64,000 bases of DNA from Ilyomonas sp963790435. Its GTDB lineage: Bacteria; Bacteroidota; Bacteroidia; Chitinophagales; Chitinophagaceae. Numbering within the stretch: position 1 is the first letter of the stretch; every line of letters starts with the position of its first letter. Where the stretch lies: contig CAWBOI010000001.1 of the NCBI GenBank assembly GCA_963790435.1, positions 1,798,001 to 1,862,000 on the forward strand. Reading direction: 5' to 3'. The notes under the pieces were generated by a model. That model was given only the letters and a program-made list of their open reading frames with translations. It did not search any database and was not told the origin of the DNA. This document shows, one piece after another, positions 56,592 to 64,000 of the stretch. A program made the position numbers and the translations under genes.

Positions 56592-58048
56592 TAGTAGCAA
56601 TTGTGAATAATTAAGCAGGTTTGTTTTTGCCAGGTTGTAAACCATGACGAATACACCTGCCAGATAAATGGCTCCGCCCACAGCACGCATCAGGTAAAAC
56701 GGTTTTAAATATTGCACCGTTTCCAAAAACTGATATTTCAATTGTCCTTCGGGAGTGAACGCTTTCCACATGGTGCTTTGCGTAAAGCCTGCGAAGTATA
56801 TAGGCAATGTGTAAAGCAGAATGCCGATCACGCCGATCCAGAAATGCGTATTGGCAAGCTTCTTTGAATACAATTGTGTATTGAAGATGCGCGGAATGAT
56901 GTAATATAATACGCTAAAGGTGAAGAAGCCATTCCAGCCCAATGCGCCTACGTGCACATGCGCAATCGTCCAGTCGGTAAAGTGCGAAATGGCATTTACG
57001 CTTTTCAGGCTCAGCATGGGTCCTTCAAAAGTTGCCATGCCATAAGCCGTTATGGCAATCACCATGAATTTTAAAATGGGGTCTTCTCTTACTTTATCCC
57101 AGGCGCCGCGCAGCGTGAACAAACCATTAAGCATACCGCCCCAGCTTGGCGCAATCAGCATGACACTAAATACTACACCGAGACTTTGCGCCCAATCGGG
57201 CAAAGCAGTGTATAACAAATGGTGTGGACCTGCCCAGATGTAAATAAAAATGAGCGACCAAAAGTGGATGATAGACAAGCGGTAACTATACACCGGGCGG
57301 TTGGCTGCTTTCGGCAGAAAATAATACATCAAACCGAGGTAAGGCGTGGTAAGAAAGAACGCCACCGCATTGTGTCCGTACCACCATTGCACCAGTGCAT
57401 CCTGAACGCCGGCATACCAGCTATAGCTTTTTAAGAGGGAAACCGGCAGTTCAAAAGAGTTGACAATGTGCAGCATGGCAACCGTAACCTATGTAGCAAT
57501 GTAAAACCAAATGGCTACATACAGATGGCTTTCGCGGCGTTTCAAAATGGTGCCAAACATATTAATACCAAACACCACCCACACAATAGTAATGGCAATG
57601 TCAATAGGCCATTCCAGTTCAGCATATTCTTTGTCCAAAGTGGTCCCATCAGCAGCGTGATGGCGCCTGCTACAATAATGCCTTGCCATCCCCAAAAATG
57701 TATTTTGCTCAGCTTGTCGCTAAACATTCTTGCCTTGCACAAGCGTTGCAGCGAATAATAAACGCCCATAAAAATGCCATTTCCTACAAAAGCAAAAACG
57801 ACGGCATTGGTATGAACCGGACGCACGCGCCCAAATATGGTTGCGGGCAGGGTAAAGTTGAGTACAGGATAATAAATCTGCAACGCTGCCAGCAAGCCAG
57901 CCAGCATACCCACCACACCCCAAAACATAACTGCATAGGCAAACATTTTTACGATTTTGTTATCGTAATAAAACCGCTCCACAGCAAGCGTTTCAGCTAC
58001 TTCGCCGGGCAGTGTGGTCACTTTTTGTTTTAGCTCTTTTTCTATCAT
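56592..58048 (-). CDS. ccoN: cbb3-type cytochrome oxidase subunit I, CcoN (disrupted)
   Basis: Haem-copper oxidase catalytic subunit. The first frame has MFAYAVMFWGVVGMLAGLLA, VRPVHTNAVVFAFVGNGIFM and the haem-ligand region, then shifts near 57641 (one missing A) into TTLDKEYAELEWPIDIAI. A TAG at 57484-57489 follows in FYIAT-VTVAMLH. The rest, VQWWYGHNAVAFFLTTPYLG, WAGPHHLLYTALP and HFTDWTIAHVHVGALGWNG, carries the CuB histidines. Its C-terminus runs without a stop into the response regulator; an indel near 56620 would instead stop at 56611. Follows ccoS by four bases. Two or three breaks; error likely. Confidence 0.9.
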
Positions 58049-58051
58049 TCT

Positions 58052-58219
58052 TTATTCATTTTCAGTGGTTGTTGAAGAAGGTTTATCGTCGAAAAGCATT
58101 CTGATAGGCGGACTCTTTTCATCGTCAAACTGCCCCTTTTTTACACTGTATAAAAAAGCACCCAGAAAAACGGCAGCTACGGTAATACTTGCAATGAGCA
58201 AGATGAATAAGACACTCAT
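58052..58219 (-). CDS. ccoS: cbb3 oxidase maturation protein CcoS
   Basis: A 55-residue frame: MSVLFILLIASITVAAVFLG, then AFLYSVKKGQFDDEKSPPIRM and an acidic end. One membrane segment (2-22) followed by LYSVKKGQFDD is the CcoS hallmark. CcoS is needed to place haem and copper in the catalytic subunit. It stops four bases before the ccoN start, so the two form an operon. Confidence 0.88.
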   Translation of the reverse strand: MSVLFILLIASITVAAVFLGAFLYSVKKGQFDDEKSPPIRMLFDDKPSSTTTENE

Positions 58220-58585
58220 ACTATAGTAAAATAGAAGGTGTAAAAGTAAAAGTGGAACAGAGCGTGTGAAATGACAAAGAGCAGATGAAAAAGTGATTAT
58301 CGTCAGGTTTGAGGTGGTTTTCTGAAGACGGTAAAGACGGAAGTTTAGAATGATAAAAGGTTACAACATTTATATAACCACTTTTGTTTTTAATGCATTA
58401 ACTGATGGTTGAACTTTCTTCAAAATAATCTTTACCTAACTTTAGGCTGGTTTTTATATTATAATGAAAGACATTATATTTTAGGGCAAAAGCAAACGAA
58501 CGCAAACTCCGCTTTTAATTATTTATTTCTTTATTTTTGACTGCATACTACTCAAAAACTAATTTTAAAAAACGAAAAACATCTT
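58220..58585 (+). promoter_or_regulatory. Divergent spacer, candidate TonB-receptor promoter
   Basis: 366 bases between ccoS (minus) and the TonB receptor (plus). TATTTTTG at 58532-58539 matches TAnnTTTG, 46 bases before the start codon at 58586; no well-spaced -33 TTTG is visible. No gene or repeat seen in the rest. Confidence 0.35.
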
Positions 58586-61372
58586 ATGAAGAAAATAACT
58601 AAAGTTCTGTTTATCATTCTGTGTGTAGGATTGCCTACGATGTTTGTTTTTGCCCAAAATAAAAGGGTGATAACGGGCAAAATAACTGATATGGCAGGCG
58701 CAACTTTATCGGGCGTTTCCATTACTGCAAAACCATCGGGGAAAGGCGCCGTTACAGCAACCGACGGAACATTTAGCATCGAAGTGAAAGACAACGACAA
58801 GCTTTACATCAGCAGCATTGGTTATGCCGATCAAACAGTAGATGTGCAAAACCAAACGAACATCAACATTCAATTGCAGGCGAGCACAATGGAATTAACA
58901 CCGGTAGTAACGGTAGGCAGCCGCGGAGGTGGCCGCATAAGAACCGAAACGCCTGTTCCTGTTGATTTGATTAATGTGCAGCAAACGGCGCAAACAACCG
59001 GCAAAACCGATTTGACTTCTTTATTAAACATAGCTGCACCATCTTTTAATTACAACAAACAATCGGGCAGCGATGGCGCCGATGCTATTGATCTGGCAAC
59101 GTTGCGCGGATTGGGTCCTGATCAAACGCTGGTACTTATAAATGGAAAGCGCCGACACCAAACCGCTTTTGTGGCTCTTTTTGGAACGCGCGGTCGTGGA
59201 AATTCAGGAACCGATTTGAATGCTATACCGGAAGCTTCTATCAACCGTGTGGAAATATTGCGCGATGGTGCTTCGGCACAATATGGCTCGGATGCCATTG
59301 CAGGTGTTATCAATATCGTTCTCAACAACAGCGTAAAAAAGTTAAGCATTAATGGTGGTGTTTCGGGATATTACGACAACCAGTTTAACACACTCAACAG
59401 TGTTGACAAAGCCCAGTACATTACCGGCAATTGGCTTGATGGAAGAACGGCTACATTCGGTGTGAATTATGGTTTGCCCATTGGAAAAAATAATGGCTTT
59501 ATTAATTTTTCAGGCAATTTTTTAAGAAGTGGAAAAACCTTCCGGCAGGCGCCCGATACCAATTTGGCAGCCAATCCAAAAGCGCTTCCTATCAACACAG
59601 GCAGGCGGGCAGCAGGCGATGCTTCGGTTACTACATTGGGCGGAATGATCAATTCTGAAATACCCATTGCCAACACCAACACTAAGTTTTATTTTTTTGG
59701 AGGATATAACTACAAAATATCGAATGCTTATGCCTATTCAAGAAATTTCGGAAGTAGTCCTGCCCGTTTTCCTACTACCAGCAATGGCAATTTAATTTTT
59801 GTACCCGGCATCATGCACTTTGCTTCGCCGGGCGATACCAGCAGTGTTTACTTTAATCCATTGGAAAATGTACATATTACAGATGCTTCCTTAGCCTCCG
59901 GTTTTAAAGGCATTACAAGAGGTGGATGGGACTGGGACATTAGCAATACCATTGGCGGAAACAACTTTCATTATTTTGGGCAAGGCACTTTTAATGCTTC
60001 TATAGCCGGGCAGCCGGGAGCCGACATCAACAATTTCAACGACGGTGGTTTTTATTTTTTACAAAACACAACCAATGCCGACATCAGCAGGCATTTCAAA
60101 ACAGTTGCGCATGGCTTTACGTTGAGTTTTGGCGCTGAATACCGATATGAGCAATATGGAATTTATGCGGGCGAACCTGCTTCCTATGCCAATTATGACA
60201 TTAGCAAAGGGAGCGGCGCACAGGGTTTTCCTGGCTTTCAGCCGGCCGATGAAGTAACCGCCAAACGCAATGTGTTTGGGGCTTATGTGGATGCAGAATT
60301 GGATGTAACCCGAAACTGGTTGATTGGCGCAGCAGGACGCTTTGAGCATTACAGCGATTTTGGCTCCCTCGCTACTTATAAATTTGATACGAGATATAAG
60401 ATCACGCACAACTTCAATCTGAGAGGCTCTTTTAGCACGGGTTATCGTGCGCCTTCATTGCAGCAAATTAATTTCAGCAACACATTCACCAATGTGCAGG
60501 GCGGAAGATTGTTCCAGGTAAAAATTGCACCCAACAATAACCCCATTACCAAAGCTGCCGGCATACCTAATTTAAAACAGGAAACGTCAGTAAATGCAAG
60601 TCTCGGATTTTCGTGGAAACCTGCCACCGACTGGACGGTTTCAGTTGACGGATATATGGTAAAGATAAAAAACCGTGTGGTGCTTTCCGGTCAGTTTGAT
60701 ACTTCGGTAGCTGCTATTAAATCTATCCTGACACAGTTGAATGTGTCGCAGGCTCAGTTTTATGCCAATGCCGTAAACACCACCAATTATGGTTTGGACG
60801 TGGTGCTTTCTTATTCAAAAAATTGGGGCAAAAACAACTTCAGAGCTTTACTGGCTGGAAATGTGCAACACATGACAATTGATAAGATAAACGTACCTGC
60901 CGCACTGAATGATACTTACCTGCACCAACAAGCTTTCTTTAGCGACCGGGAAAAAGATTATGTGTTGGCCTCTGCGCCTCCGCTAAAAGGTGGTTTAAGT
61001 CTTGATTATGGCTTGGGCAAATGGGGCATTGGTGCGCATTTTACTTATTATGGTAAAATCACCATTTTGGGTTATGGCTACGACCAGGCTTACCCGCCAC
61101 TGGTTACGTTAGATGGGGGTAGCAAACAAGTGTTGGAACAATTCAATTATAATGGCAAAGTTGTAAGCGATGTGTATATCTCCTACAAGCTTTTCAAAGG
61201 CGGCACTTTGTTTATTGGTTCTGATAATTTGTTCAATGTGCATCCGAATTATGGCATTGTACCCGGCGCGCGTTTATCGGCTTACGATGGTGAAGCCGGT
61301 GCTGCCTGGGATCCTGTGCAGATGGGCTTTAACGGAAGAAAGTTGTATGCGAAGGTGGCTATTAACTTGTAA
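58586..61372 (+). CDS. TonB-dependent outer-membrane receptor
   Basis: 928 residues. Signal peptide about 1-22 (ending FVFAQ), a carboxypeptidase-D-like beta domain (about 27-110, ITGKITDMAGATLSGVSITA), a plug (about 120-250, TLRGLGPDQTLVLINGKRR and the end INRVEILRDGASAQYGSDAI), then the 22-strand barrel with RAPSLQQINFSNTF and a final aromatic-rich strand. No SusD partner gene follows, and no TonB box sequence is clear. Takes up a substrate such as a siderophore, sugar or vitamin; not predicted. Confidence 0.94.
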   Translation: MKKITKVLFIILCVGLPTMFVFAQNKRVITGKITDMAGATLSGVSITAKPSGKGAVTATDGTFSIEVKDNDKLYISSIGYADQTVDVQNQTNINIQLQASTMELTPVVTVGSRGGGRIRTETPVPVDLINVQQTAQTTGKTDLTSLLNIAAPSFNYNKQSGSDGADAIDLATLRGLGPDQTLVLINGKRRHQTAFVALFGTRGRGNSGTDLNAIPEASINRVEILRDGASAQYGSDAIAGVINIVLNNSVKKLSINGGVSGYYDNQFNTLNSVDKAQYITGNWLDGRTATFGVNYGLPIGKNNGFINFSGNFLRSGKTFRQAPDTNLAANPKALPINTGRRAAGDASVTTLGGMINSEIPIANTNTKFYFFGGYNYKISNAYAYSRNFGSSPARFPTTSNGNLIFVPGIMHFASPGDTSSVYFNPLENVHITDASLASGFKGITRGGWDWDISNTIGGNNFHYFGQGTFNASIAGQPGADINNFNDGGFYFLQNTTNADISRHFKTVAHGFTLSFGAEYRYEQYGIYAGEPASYANYDISKGSGAQGFPGFQPADEVTAKRNVFGAYVDAELDVTRNWLIGAAGRFEHYSDFGSLATYKFDTRYKITHNFNLRGSFSTGYRAPSLQQINFSNTFTNVQGGRLFQVKIAPNNNPITKAAGIPNLKQETSVNASLGFSWKPATDWTVSVDGYMVKIKNRVVLSGQFDTSVAAIKSILTQLNVSQAQFYANAVNTTNYGLDVVLSYSKNWGKNNFRALLAGNVQHMTIDKINVPAALNDTYLHQQAFFSDREKDYVLASAPPLKGGLSLDYGLGKWGIGAHFTYYGKITILGYGYDQAYPPLVTLDGGSKQVLEQFNYNGKVVSDVYISYKLFKGGTLFIGSDNLFNVHPNYGIVPGARLSAYDGEAGAAWDPVQMGFNGRKLYAKVAINL

Positions 61373-61390
61373 AGAAATTATTACGCAAAA

Positions 61391-61430
61391 AGCAGTTGAA
61401 TGAAATTAATTCATTCAACTGCTCTTGTTT
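61391..61430 (+). terminator. Terminator after the TonB receptor
   Basis: AGCAGTTGAATGAA (61391-61404) is fully complementary to TTCATTCAACTGCT (61410-61423), loop ATTAA, followed by CTTGTTTT. Confidence 0.88.
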
Positions 61431-61603
61431 TGAACATAGTTTCTTCTATTAAAAATAACCGATCCCTTATAACAATAGAAATGCGCGGAAGTTGTATGGG
61501 CGCAGTTGTTTGGTTTTGCACGTTTTTTTGTTGTGCTTGATTATAATTTGATTGTGTCAATTGCGCGCAGTTTTGTGAGATAAATAATAGCGCATATTTT
61601 TGA
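61431..61603. other. 173-base spacer before the cassette-like run
   Basis: Contains GCGCAGTTGTTTGG and GCGCGCAGTTTTG repeated, and an imperfect hairpin GCACG/TTGTGC. No integrase gene. It could contain the attachment region for the cassette-like run but nothing is certain. Confidence 0.3.
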
Positions 61604-61646
61604 GTAAGCAGAAATGCAATTTGCTTTTATCACAATAAGACTTTTA

Positions 61647-62081
61647 ATGCTAAGACTAAAGACTGTTACAATTTTCTTGACAATCATTTTAGAGTTAGCA
61701 CTTTCAAGTTGTTATTTGACAGAAAAAACGAAAGGCATTGCATATCTACGGCCCTATAAATCTGACTCGTTAGAAATTGAATTGCCATATACTATAAAGG
61801 GACGAGGAAGTGTTCACAACTTCTCTTTTGAAAAATATAATGGTCATTCTGCGGACTGAATTTATATCTCAAAAATTCAAAAAACAATACCTTCGGACAG
61901 CATTAATTTAGTTTATACCAAAGGTTACAGCTTTCAAAGTAATTTAAAAGGTGAGATAGATATTAAAGATTCATCACTTATTATAAATTTCAAAATCCCA
62001 CGATACAACAATAAAGATGTTGTAAAAGGTTGGACAAATTACAGATTCAATGGGAGTTATAATTTGAGTTTTCTAAAGTAG
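61647..62081 (+). CDS. Small lipoprotein, interrupted by a stop, in cassette-like unit 1
   Basis: From ATG 61647, LRLKTVTIFLTIILELALSSC gives a lipoprotein signal with the lipobox LSSC. The mature part has TEKTKGIAYLRPYKSDSLEI and then, after an in-frame TGA at 61857-61859, continues in the same frame IYISKIQKTIPSDS to SYNLSFLK and stop. The TGA may be a single change from TGG or a true stop. The product is a beta-rich lipoprotein of about 145 residues without known family. It is framed by the inverted ends at 61604 and 62084. Confidence 0.55.
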
Positions 62082-62083
62082 AC

Positions 62084-62227
62084 TGCACTTCTGCTTACAA
62101 GGGTTTGGCGCAAGTGGGTCAGACAAATAAGTGCCGAATAATTAGTTATATATTTGGCTTTAGGCCAAAGGTTGGGCTGGGGTAACACAGAATGCCCCAC
62201 CTGCAGCCAAGCCCAAAACCGTTGGCT
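62084..62227. repeat. attC-like site 1 (after the lipoprotein)
   Basis: TGCACTTCTGCTTAC (62084-62098) is complementary at 14 of 15 positions to the unit's own beginning, GTAAGCAGAAATGCA (61604-61618). Then GGGTTTGGCGCAAGTGGG (62101-62118) pairs with CCCACCTGCAGCCAAGCCC (62196-62214) around a variable middle that itself holds TTTGGC/GCCAAA. The site ends at GTTGGCT (62221), the start of the next unit. About 140 bases. It fits the R''-L''...L'-R' layout of integron attC sites, although the GTTRRRY core is imperfect. Confidence 0.55.
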
Positions 62228-62284
62228 GTAATGCGCCGACGACTCGCAATTCACAGATATTTTATAGTTTTGAAAAAAGATTTT

Positions 62285-62497
62285 ATGGCAACTGCATTAA
62301 AATATATGGTTGACGAGAAAGGAGATAAGACTTCTGTTTTAGTTCCTTTAAAAACCTGGGAAAAAATAAATCAAGATTACTCTAAACTCCAAAATAAGCT
62401 TAAAGTCTTGACTGGAATAAAAGAAGGCTTAACCGAAATTCAAGACACGAAAAAATCTGGAAAAAAGTTGCAAACGCTAAAAGATTTTTTGCGTTAA
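62285..62497 (+). CDS. Antitoxin of a RelE-type pair, cassette-like unit 2
   Basis: 70 residues from ATG 62285: MATALKYMVDEKGDKTSVLV, PLKTWEKINQDYSKLQNKLK and a Lys-rich helical tail. The ALKYMVDEKGDKTSVLVPLKTW segment is typical of Phd/AbrB-like antitoxins in Bacteroidota pairs. Upstream frames starting at 62192 run through the repeat and are not credible. The toxin follows directly. Confidence 0.75.
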   Translation: MATALKYMVDEKGDKTSVLVPLKTWEKINQDYSKLQNKLKVLTGIKEGLTEIQDTKKSGKKLQTLKDFLR

Positions 62498-62859
62498 AGT
62501 AACAGTTAACATTACGAGGTCTTTTAGTGCTGCTGCAAAACCACTTCTTAAAAAATATCATTCTTTATCTAAAGACTTGCTTACTCTTGAAAAAAGAATT
62601 AACGGTAACACCGAGACTTGGAACTTCATTAGGGCAAGACGCTTACAAAATCCGATTAAAAATTTCAAGCAAGGGAAAAGGTAAAAGTGGCGGAGCACGA
62701 GTTATATCTTTTGTTCAAACAGTTGTAATCGGAGTTACCGAGAAAATTTCTGATGAAGAGGTAATCGTTAGCCTACTTACTATTTATGATAAGGCTGACG
62801 TTGATAATATTTTTGACAAAGAATTGAAAGAGCTTATCAAAAATGTAAAAGCAAAATAA
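62498..62859 (+). CDS. RelE/ParE-like toxin (frameshifted), cassette-like unit 2
   Basis: Joined frames give VTVNITRSFSAAAKPLLKKY, HSLSKDLLTLEKELTVTPRL, GQDAYKIRLKISSKGKGKSG and GARVISFVQTVVIG, the RelE-like pattern LGxxxYKIRL...SGGARVIxF. One extra A in a six-A run near 62588-62593 causes the break. The start codon is uncertain (no ATG between the antitoxin stop and TRSFSAAA). About 118 residues; the C-terminal active-site part is intact. Confidence 0.7.
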
Positions 62860-62869
62860 ACAGAAGCAC

Positions 62870-63095
62870 TACAGCCAACATTACACCAATTCTGAGAAAA
62901 TGTAAACGTAGGATAAGTATTGCCAAAAGATGGGTTGACGGAAGCAGTGTTTCAGCATTTGTTTTTCAATTTAGCCGCATATTCAGCTCGACGTTATAAA
63001 TTTGGCTAATGAATAAATCATTCATTAGCTTCGGTTGCCGGGAGACTGAAGGAATTCTATTACCCACCCTTCAGCAATATCGGAACATTAGGCGC
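62870..63095. repeat. attC-like site 2 (after the toxin), partial structure
   Basis: TACAGCCAAC (62870-62879) is the exact complement of GTTGGCTGTA (62221-62230), the beginning of the same unit. The middle holds two hairpins, CTAATGAAT/ATTCATTAG (about 63005-63028) and CTGAAGG/CCTTCAG (about 63046-63076). The region ends with ATTAGGCGC, where the next unit begins. No clear long L''/L' stem was found, and it is longer (226 bases) than a usual attC. Confidence 0.45.
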
Positions 63096-63115
63096 AATAA
63101 TGAACAACAAACAAA

Positions 63116-63772
63116 ATGACAAGTTCAAAATATACATTTCTCGTGTTTGGTGCAACAGGAAGAACAGGAAACCACTTTGTTTCAATTGCACTCCAGGAAG
63201 GACATCGTGTAATAGCTTTCGTTCGAAACCCTGAAAAAATGAACATACAAAATCCCGATCTGAAACTGATTAAAGGTTCTATCACTGATTATGCTGCTAT
63301 GGATGAGCTTTTGAATGGGGTGGACTTTGTAATTAATATGGTAGGAGATGCCCAAACACAAAAACTGGAAAACATAAATACCGCGTTTACTAAAAAACTA
63401 ATTCCAGCTATGCGTCGCCAAGGTGTAAAACGTTTATTGTATCAGGCAGGAGGCTTTAGCCGTCCCTATAAAAAAAGACTTCCTTTTATGTTTTGGGTTT
63501 TAAAAAATACACTGGTTCGGTTCTCGGGTCTTCTTGGACAACACAGAGACAATGAAGCGGTAATCAATTATTTGACTGAGGAAGCAAAAGACATTGAATG
63601 GATGGTGCACCGGGCAAGCATAGTTTCTGACAACCCTTCAAAAGGCACTCTGTTGAGGTCAAAGACGAAAAACAGCCTTGCAACTTTTGTAGATTGTGCC
63701 ATGTATAATTACAGACTTCTGACAGATGTTTCTGCTATACATACGTGTGATTTGAGCTATTACCAAAAATGA
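63116..63772 (+). CDS. NAD(P)-binding epimerase/NmrA-like oxidoreductase, cassette-like unit 3
   Basis: 218 residues, SDR-atypical type. FLVFGATGRTGNHFVSIALQ carries the GxxGxxG dinucleotide motif, RVIAFVRNPEKMN fixes the NADP-type second strand, and VDFVINMVGDAQ, LLYQAGGFSRPY and DIEWMVHRASIVSDN follow. Related to YwnB/NmrA-like proteins; substrate unknown. It is a lone gene between attC-like sites, with short 20-base lead after the unit start, as in gene cassettes. Confidence 0.85.
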   Translation: MTSSKYTFLVFGATGRTGNHFVSIALQEGHRVIAFVRNPEKMNIQNPDLKLIKGSITDYAAMDELLNGVDFVINMVGDAQTQKLENINTAFTKKLIPAMRRQGVKRLLYQAGGFSRPYKKRLPFMFWVLKNTLVRFSGLLGQHRDNEAVINYLTEEAKDIEWMVHRASIVSDNPSKGTLLRSKTKNSLATFVDCAMYNYRLLTDVSAIHTCDLSYYQK

Positions 63773-63794
63773 TTATAGGATAAGCGAAAGTAAT

Positions 63795-63930
63795 GCGCCT
63801 AACAGGATGCCTGCTGCCATAGCGGCTGACGGAAGCTAATCAGCAGCAGTTCTCTTTTCATCTTTTTGTTCTACTTTTAGGCTGATGTGCACGGAATACC
63901 GCTCCGGCAGCAGGCAGTGGAGCGTTGTAC
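63795..63930. repeat. attC-like site 3 (after the oxidoreductase)
   Basis: GCGCCTAAC (63795-63803) contains GCCTAAC, an exact RYYYAAC inverse core, and its complement TTAGGCGC is at 63088-63095, the beginning of the same unit. GCCTGCTGCC-ata-GCGG (63809-63825) pairs with CCGC-tcc-GGCAGCAGGC (63899-63915) around about 75 bases. The site ends with GTTGTAC (63924-63930), one base from GTTRRRY. Order, spacing and about 136-base length match an attC. Confidence 0.6.
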
Positions 63931-63981
63931 GTCATGCTGGAAATAAATATAACTGACTACTAATTAATTGACTAACTAAAA

Positions 63982-64000
63982 ATGAAAAATGGAAAAAAAA
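63982..64000 (+). CDS. Possible start of a further cassette gene, cut by the window edge
   Basis: ATGAAAAATGGAAAAAAAA at the end of the window, 50 bases after the third attC-like site, in the position expected for the first codon of a fourth unit. Only six codons are visible, so nothing else can be said. Confidence 0.25.

Noticed and set aside
61431..61603. attI site with integrase promoter
   Set aside because: No integrase gene and no recognisable attI core; the short repeats here are not enough.

Overview
The window looks like chromosome from a member of the Bacteroidota, most likely family Chitinophagaceae. The signs are gldB (gliding motility), a DUF2911 protein, a PepSY-like protein, a GH30 hydrolase, a TonB receptor with an N-terminal carboxypeptidase-D-like domain, a CcoS/CcoN oxidase with a Crp-type response regulator, AT-rich spacers, few Shine-Dalgarno sites and TAnnTTTG-type promoter elements. 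No rRNA, tRNA, CRISPR array or phage gene was recognised.

Layout. 0-8.3 kb: the 3' part of dxs, a YbjQ/zinc-ribbon protein, a patatin phospholipase followed by a large TIR-like/TPR/SLOG-like protein (possible immune pair), a deoxyhypusine-synthase-like protein and a PepSY-like secreted protein. 8.6-14.2 kb: ACP phosphodiesterase, asparagine synthase, cystathionine gamma-synthase/lyase, a toxin-antitoxin pair that separates the last gene from a second copy of its own 3' end, a Crp-type regulator and a DUF4406 protein. 15.4-24.9 kb: UvrD helicase-nuclease, ECF sigma factor with overlapping membrane partner, subtilase, DUF2911 protein, YefM/YoeB pair and lipoprotein aldose epimerase. 25.1-29.2 kb: a compact non-cyanobacterial Kai operon (kaiC, two kaiB, PAS histidine kinase). 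29.2-41 kb: GH30, cytochrome c, flavin oxidase, DUF6159 membrane protein, beta-lactamase-like hydrolase, acyltransferase, carboxylesterase and MtaB. 41-49 kb is repeat-rich and accessory: a 21-bp minisatellite, two repeat families, an HxlR regulator divergent from an old-yellow-enzyme gene, and a very AT-rich PIN/TPR giant with an HNH nuclease. 49-61.4 kb: gldB, nadE, stress proteins, a TMEM175-type channel, ccoS/ccoN with an adjacent response regulator, and a TonB receptor. 61.6-64 kb: a run of small same-strand gene units whose ends are mutually inverted, separated by long imperfect palindromes. This resembles an integron cassette array and is the most unusual part of the window.

Repeats. 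Three copies of a 72-bp half / 220-bp full inverted element, four copies of a double-hairpin element, and three copies of an ACACGGAT-type element lie between genes. The 11-mer TTTGTTTTTGC occurs 19 times on the two strands by hand count, in coding and non-coding DNA.

Sequence quality. About a dozen otherwise intact, conserved genes (nadE, mtaB, ccoN, uvrD, gldB, the GH30 gene, the OYE gene, a USP gene, an HNH gene and others) carry one- or two-base frameshifts or a single stop, several at homopolymers. I read most of these as consensus errors rather than true pseudogenes, and give whole-gene coordinates with the break marked.
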